DNA of 6,576 nucleotides from Neisseriales bacterium. Its GTDB lineage: Bacteria > Pseudomonadota > Gammaproteobacteria > Burkholderiales > UBA11063. The notes below the pieces were generated by a model that had not been told where the DNA came from, searched no databases, and saw only the letters and a list, made by a program, of their open reading frames with translations. This document shows, in pieces, positions 5,530 through 6,576 of this stretch (positions within the stretch are counted from its first letter, which is position 1; each line of letters opens with the position of its first letter). The position numbers were made by a program, and so were the translations under genes. The stretch lies in the NCBI GenBank assembly GCA_008017145.1, contig SSGY01000207.1, positions 1 to 6,576 on the forward strand, given 5' to 3'.

Positions 5530-6204
5530 ATGATCGAAAACAAAATTATTAAATTTGAACAGGTGAGTAAAATTTATCCGGGCGAAATTACTGCGCTGAA
5601 TAATTTGACTTTCAGCGTTGATAAAGGTGAACTGGTGTTTTTAGCTGGTCACTCTGGCGCGGGAAAATCAACAATTCTCAAACTTATCGCAGGAATTGAA
5701 TTAGCTAACTCAGGAACAGTTACTGTCAACAATATCAATTTATCGCAAATAAGTCAAAATCATCGTACATTTATCCGTCAACATATTGGACTGGTCTTTC
5801 AAGATCATAAGATTTTATTTGACCGAGATGTCTTTGCTAATGTACGCCTTGCTTTGGATATCTGCAGTCAGAATAGTTCTACTAAAGAAATTACAGCGCG
5901 GGTTACTCGCGCTCTAGAGAGCGTTGGTCTTGAACATAAGATACACGCTCGTCCAGAACAACTGTCAGGTGGTGAACAACAGAGATTATGTATTGCACGT
6001 GCAATTGTTCATCAACCTAAAATTCTCCTCGCTGATGAACCTACTGCCAATTTAGATCGCGCGAATGCTTTAAAAATTCTCGAACTATTCAAAAATTTTC
6101 ATCGTGCTGGAGTAACACTCATAATTTCAGCGCATGATGAATCACTACTGGATGATTACGGTAAACGAATTATCCGACTTAGCAACGGGCAGTTTAGAGG
6201 TTAA
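5530..6204 (+). CDS. ftsE: Cell division ATP-binding protein FtsE
   Basis: This is a complete 224-residue ABC ATPase, the usual FtsE size. Walker A is GHSGAGKST (40-48), the Q-loop glutamine is Q91 in LVFQDHKIL, the ABC signature is LSGGEQQR (145-152), Walker B is ILLADE (165-170) with D169 and E170, the D-loop is ANLD (173-176) and the H-loop histidine is H202. All catalytic elements are intact. FtsE is the cytoplasmic ATPase partner of the membrane protein FtsX. In characterised bacteria the FtsEX complex sits at the divisome and uses ATP to activate periplasmic peptidoglycan hydrolases through EnvC-type or other adaptors, rather than transporting a solute. LolD and MacB are similar ATPases, but the overall sequence and the FtsX-like protein starting one base after the stop settle the identity. 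The upstream neighbour is a porin, not ftsY as in E. coli. Confidence 0.95.
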   Translation: MIENKIIKFEQVSKIYPGEITALNNLTFSVDKGELVFLAGHSGAGKSTILKLIAGIELANSGTVTVNNINLSQISQNHRTFIRQHIGLVFQDHKILFDRDVFANVRLALDICSQNSSTKEITARVTRALESVGLEHKIHARPEQLSGGEQQRLCIARAIVHQPKILLADEPTANLDRANALKILELFKNFHRAGVTLIISAHDESLLDDYGKRIIRLSNGQFRG

Positions 6205-6205
6205 T

Positions 6206-6576
6206 ATGAACAAATTAATTCACCATCTTCAAAGCTTTAAGCAAGCTTGGCTTACTATATTTAAGCAACCATTTGAACATTTGATAAACATTATCGTCCT
6301 AGCATTAATTATTACTATTTGCGCTGCGGGGCTAACTCTTAATAACAGCTTAAGTCACTGGCAAAAAAATAATTTGGTCTATCCACAACTAATGCTTTAT
6401 TTAGACAGTAACGCTAATCCCGCAGACGTAAGCAATATCGAAAAAGCACTTAACAAATTGACTAATGGTACAGTAAGAAACTATCAGTTTATCAGCAAAG
6501 CCCAAGGTTTGGCTGAATTGCAACAAGACCAGCAAATGAAGTCGATTGCTTCAGACGTAATTGACGTCAATAATAA
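6206..6576 (+). CDS. ftsX: Cell division protein FtsX, N-terminal part (runs off right edge)
   Basis: The frame is open from ATG 6206 to the window end: 123 codons plus two bases. It starts one base after the ftsE stop, with AGAGG five to six bases before the ATG inside the ftsE 3' end, so the two are translationally close. The product begins with a short cytoplasmic tail, MNKLIHHLQSFKQAWLTIFK, followed by one hydrophobic segment at about 27-46 (LINIIVLALIITICAAGLTL). A hydrophilic stretch then corresponds to the start of the FtsX periplasmic domain, which contacts the hydrolase activator. LMLYLDSNANPADVSNIEKA (61-80) fits the first strand and helix of that domain. The rest of that domain and the remaining three transmembrane segments lie outside. 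Identification rests on the fold pattern, family-like motifs and adjacency to ftsE. Confidence 0.92.
   Translation, partial: MNKLIHHLQSFKQAWLTIFKQPFEHLINIIVLALIITICAAGLTLNNSLSHWQKNNLVYPQLMLYLDSNANPADVSNIEKALNKLTNGTVRNYQFISKAQGLAELQQDQQMKSIASDVIDVNN

Noticed and set aside
1..6576. CRISPR array, insertion sequence or multi-gene defence system
   Set aside because: There are no regularly spaced repeats, no transposase-like frame or terminal inverted repeats, and every sizeable frame is assigned to a known family.

Overview
This AT-rich window looks like chromosomal DNA from a low-GC Gram-negative bacterium, most likely a betaproteobacterium of the Neisseriales type. That placement is inferred from protein character only. 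The evidence is a Neisseria/Burkholderia-style general porin with a C-terminal phenylalanine, an RNase E that begins like the proteobacterial enzyme, rne and rluC side by side and divergent (a common proteobacterial pairing), and an ftsE-ftsX operon. No species can be named from this sequence.

Layout. Positions 1-758 (minus) hold the 5' part of rne (RNase E), which runs off the left edge. Its leader has a good sigma70-type promoter (TTGACA-N18-TAGAAT) and an inverted repeat around the ribosome binding site. Positions 759-1772 are about 1 kb of AT-rich DNA with no recognisable gene, containing the rne leader and promoter, a pair of similar small dyads and, at its right end, a perfect TATAAT box. 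rluC (1773-2729, plus) follows, complete and without a Shine-Dalgarno. A 357-bp gap carries a weak hairpin and a strong bidirectional-looking terminator. Next comes a small 137-residue SleB-type (Hydrolase_2-like) cell wall hydrolase (3087-3500, plus) with its own RBS and its own downstream terminator. A convergent terminator then closes the porin gene (5023-3641, minus), which encodes a 460-residue outer-membrane porin with signal peptide. A 506-bp divergent regulatory region with several dyads separates the porin from ftsE (5530-6204, plus). ftsX starts one base after the ftsE stop and runs off the right edge.

Functional picture. Most of the window is housekeeping: RNA decay and processing (rne), ribosome maturation (rluC), outer-membrane permeability (porin) and division-coupled peptidoglycan hydrolase control (ftsEX). 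The least ordinary parts are the isolated hydrolase, which has no signal peptide or holin beside it and lies between two terminators, and the large noncoding space between rne and rluC. I see no CRISPR array, insertion sequence, tRNA or rRNA. I did not find a convincing new multi-gene system.
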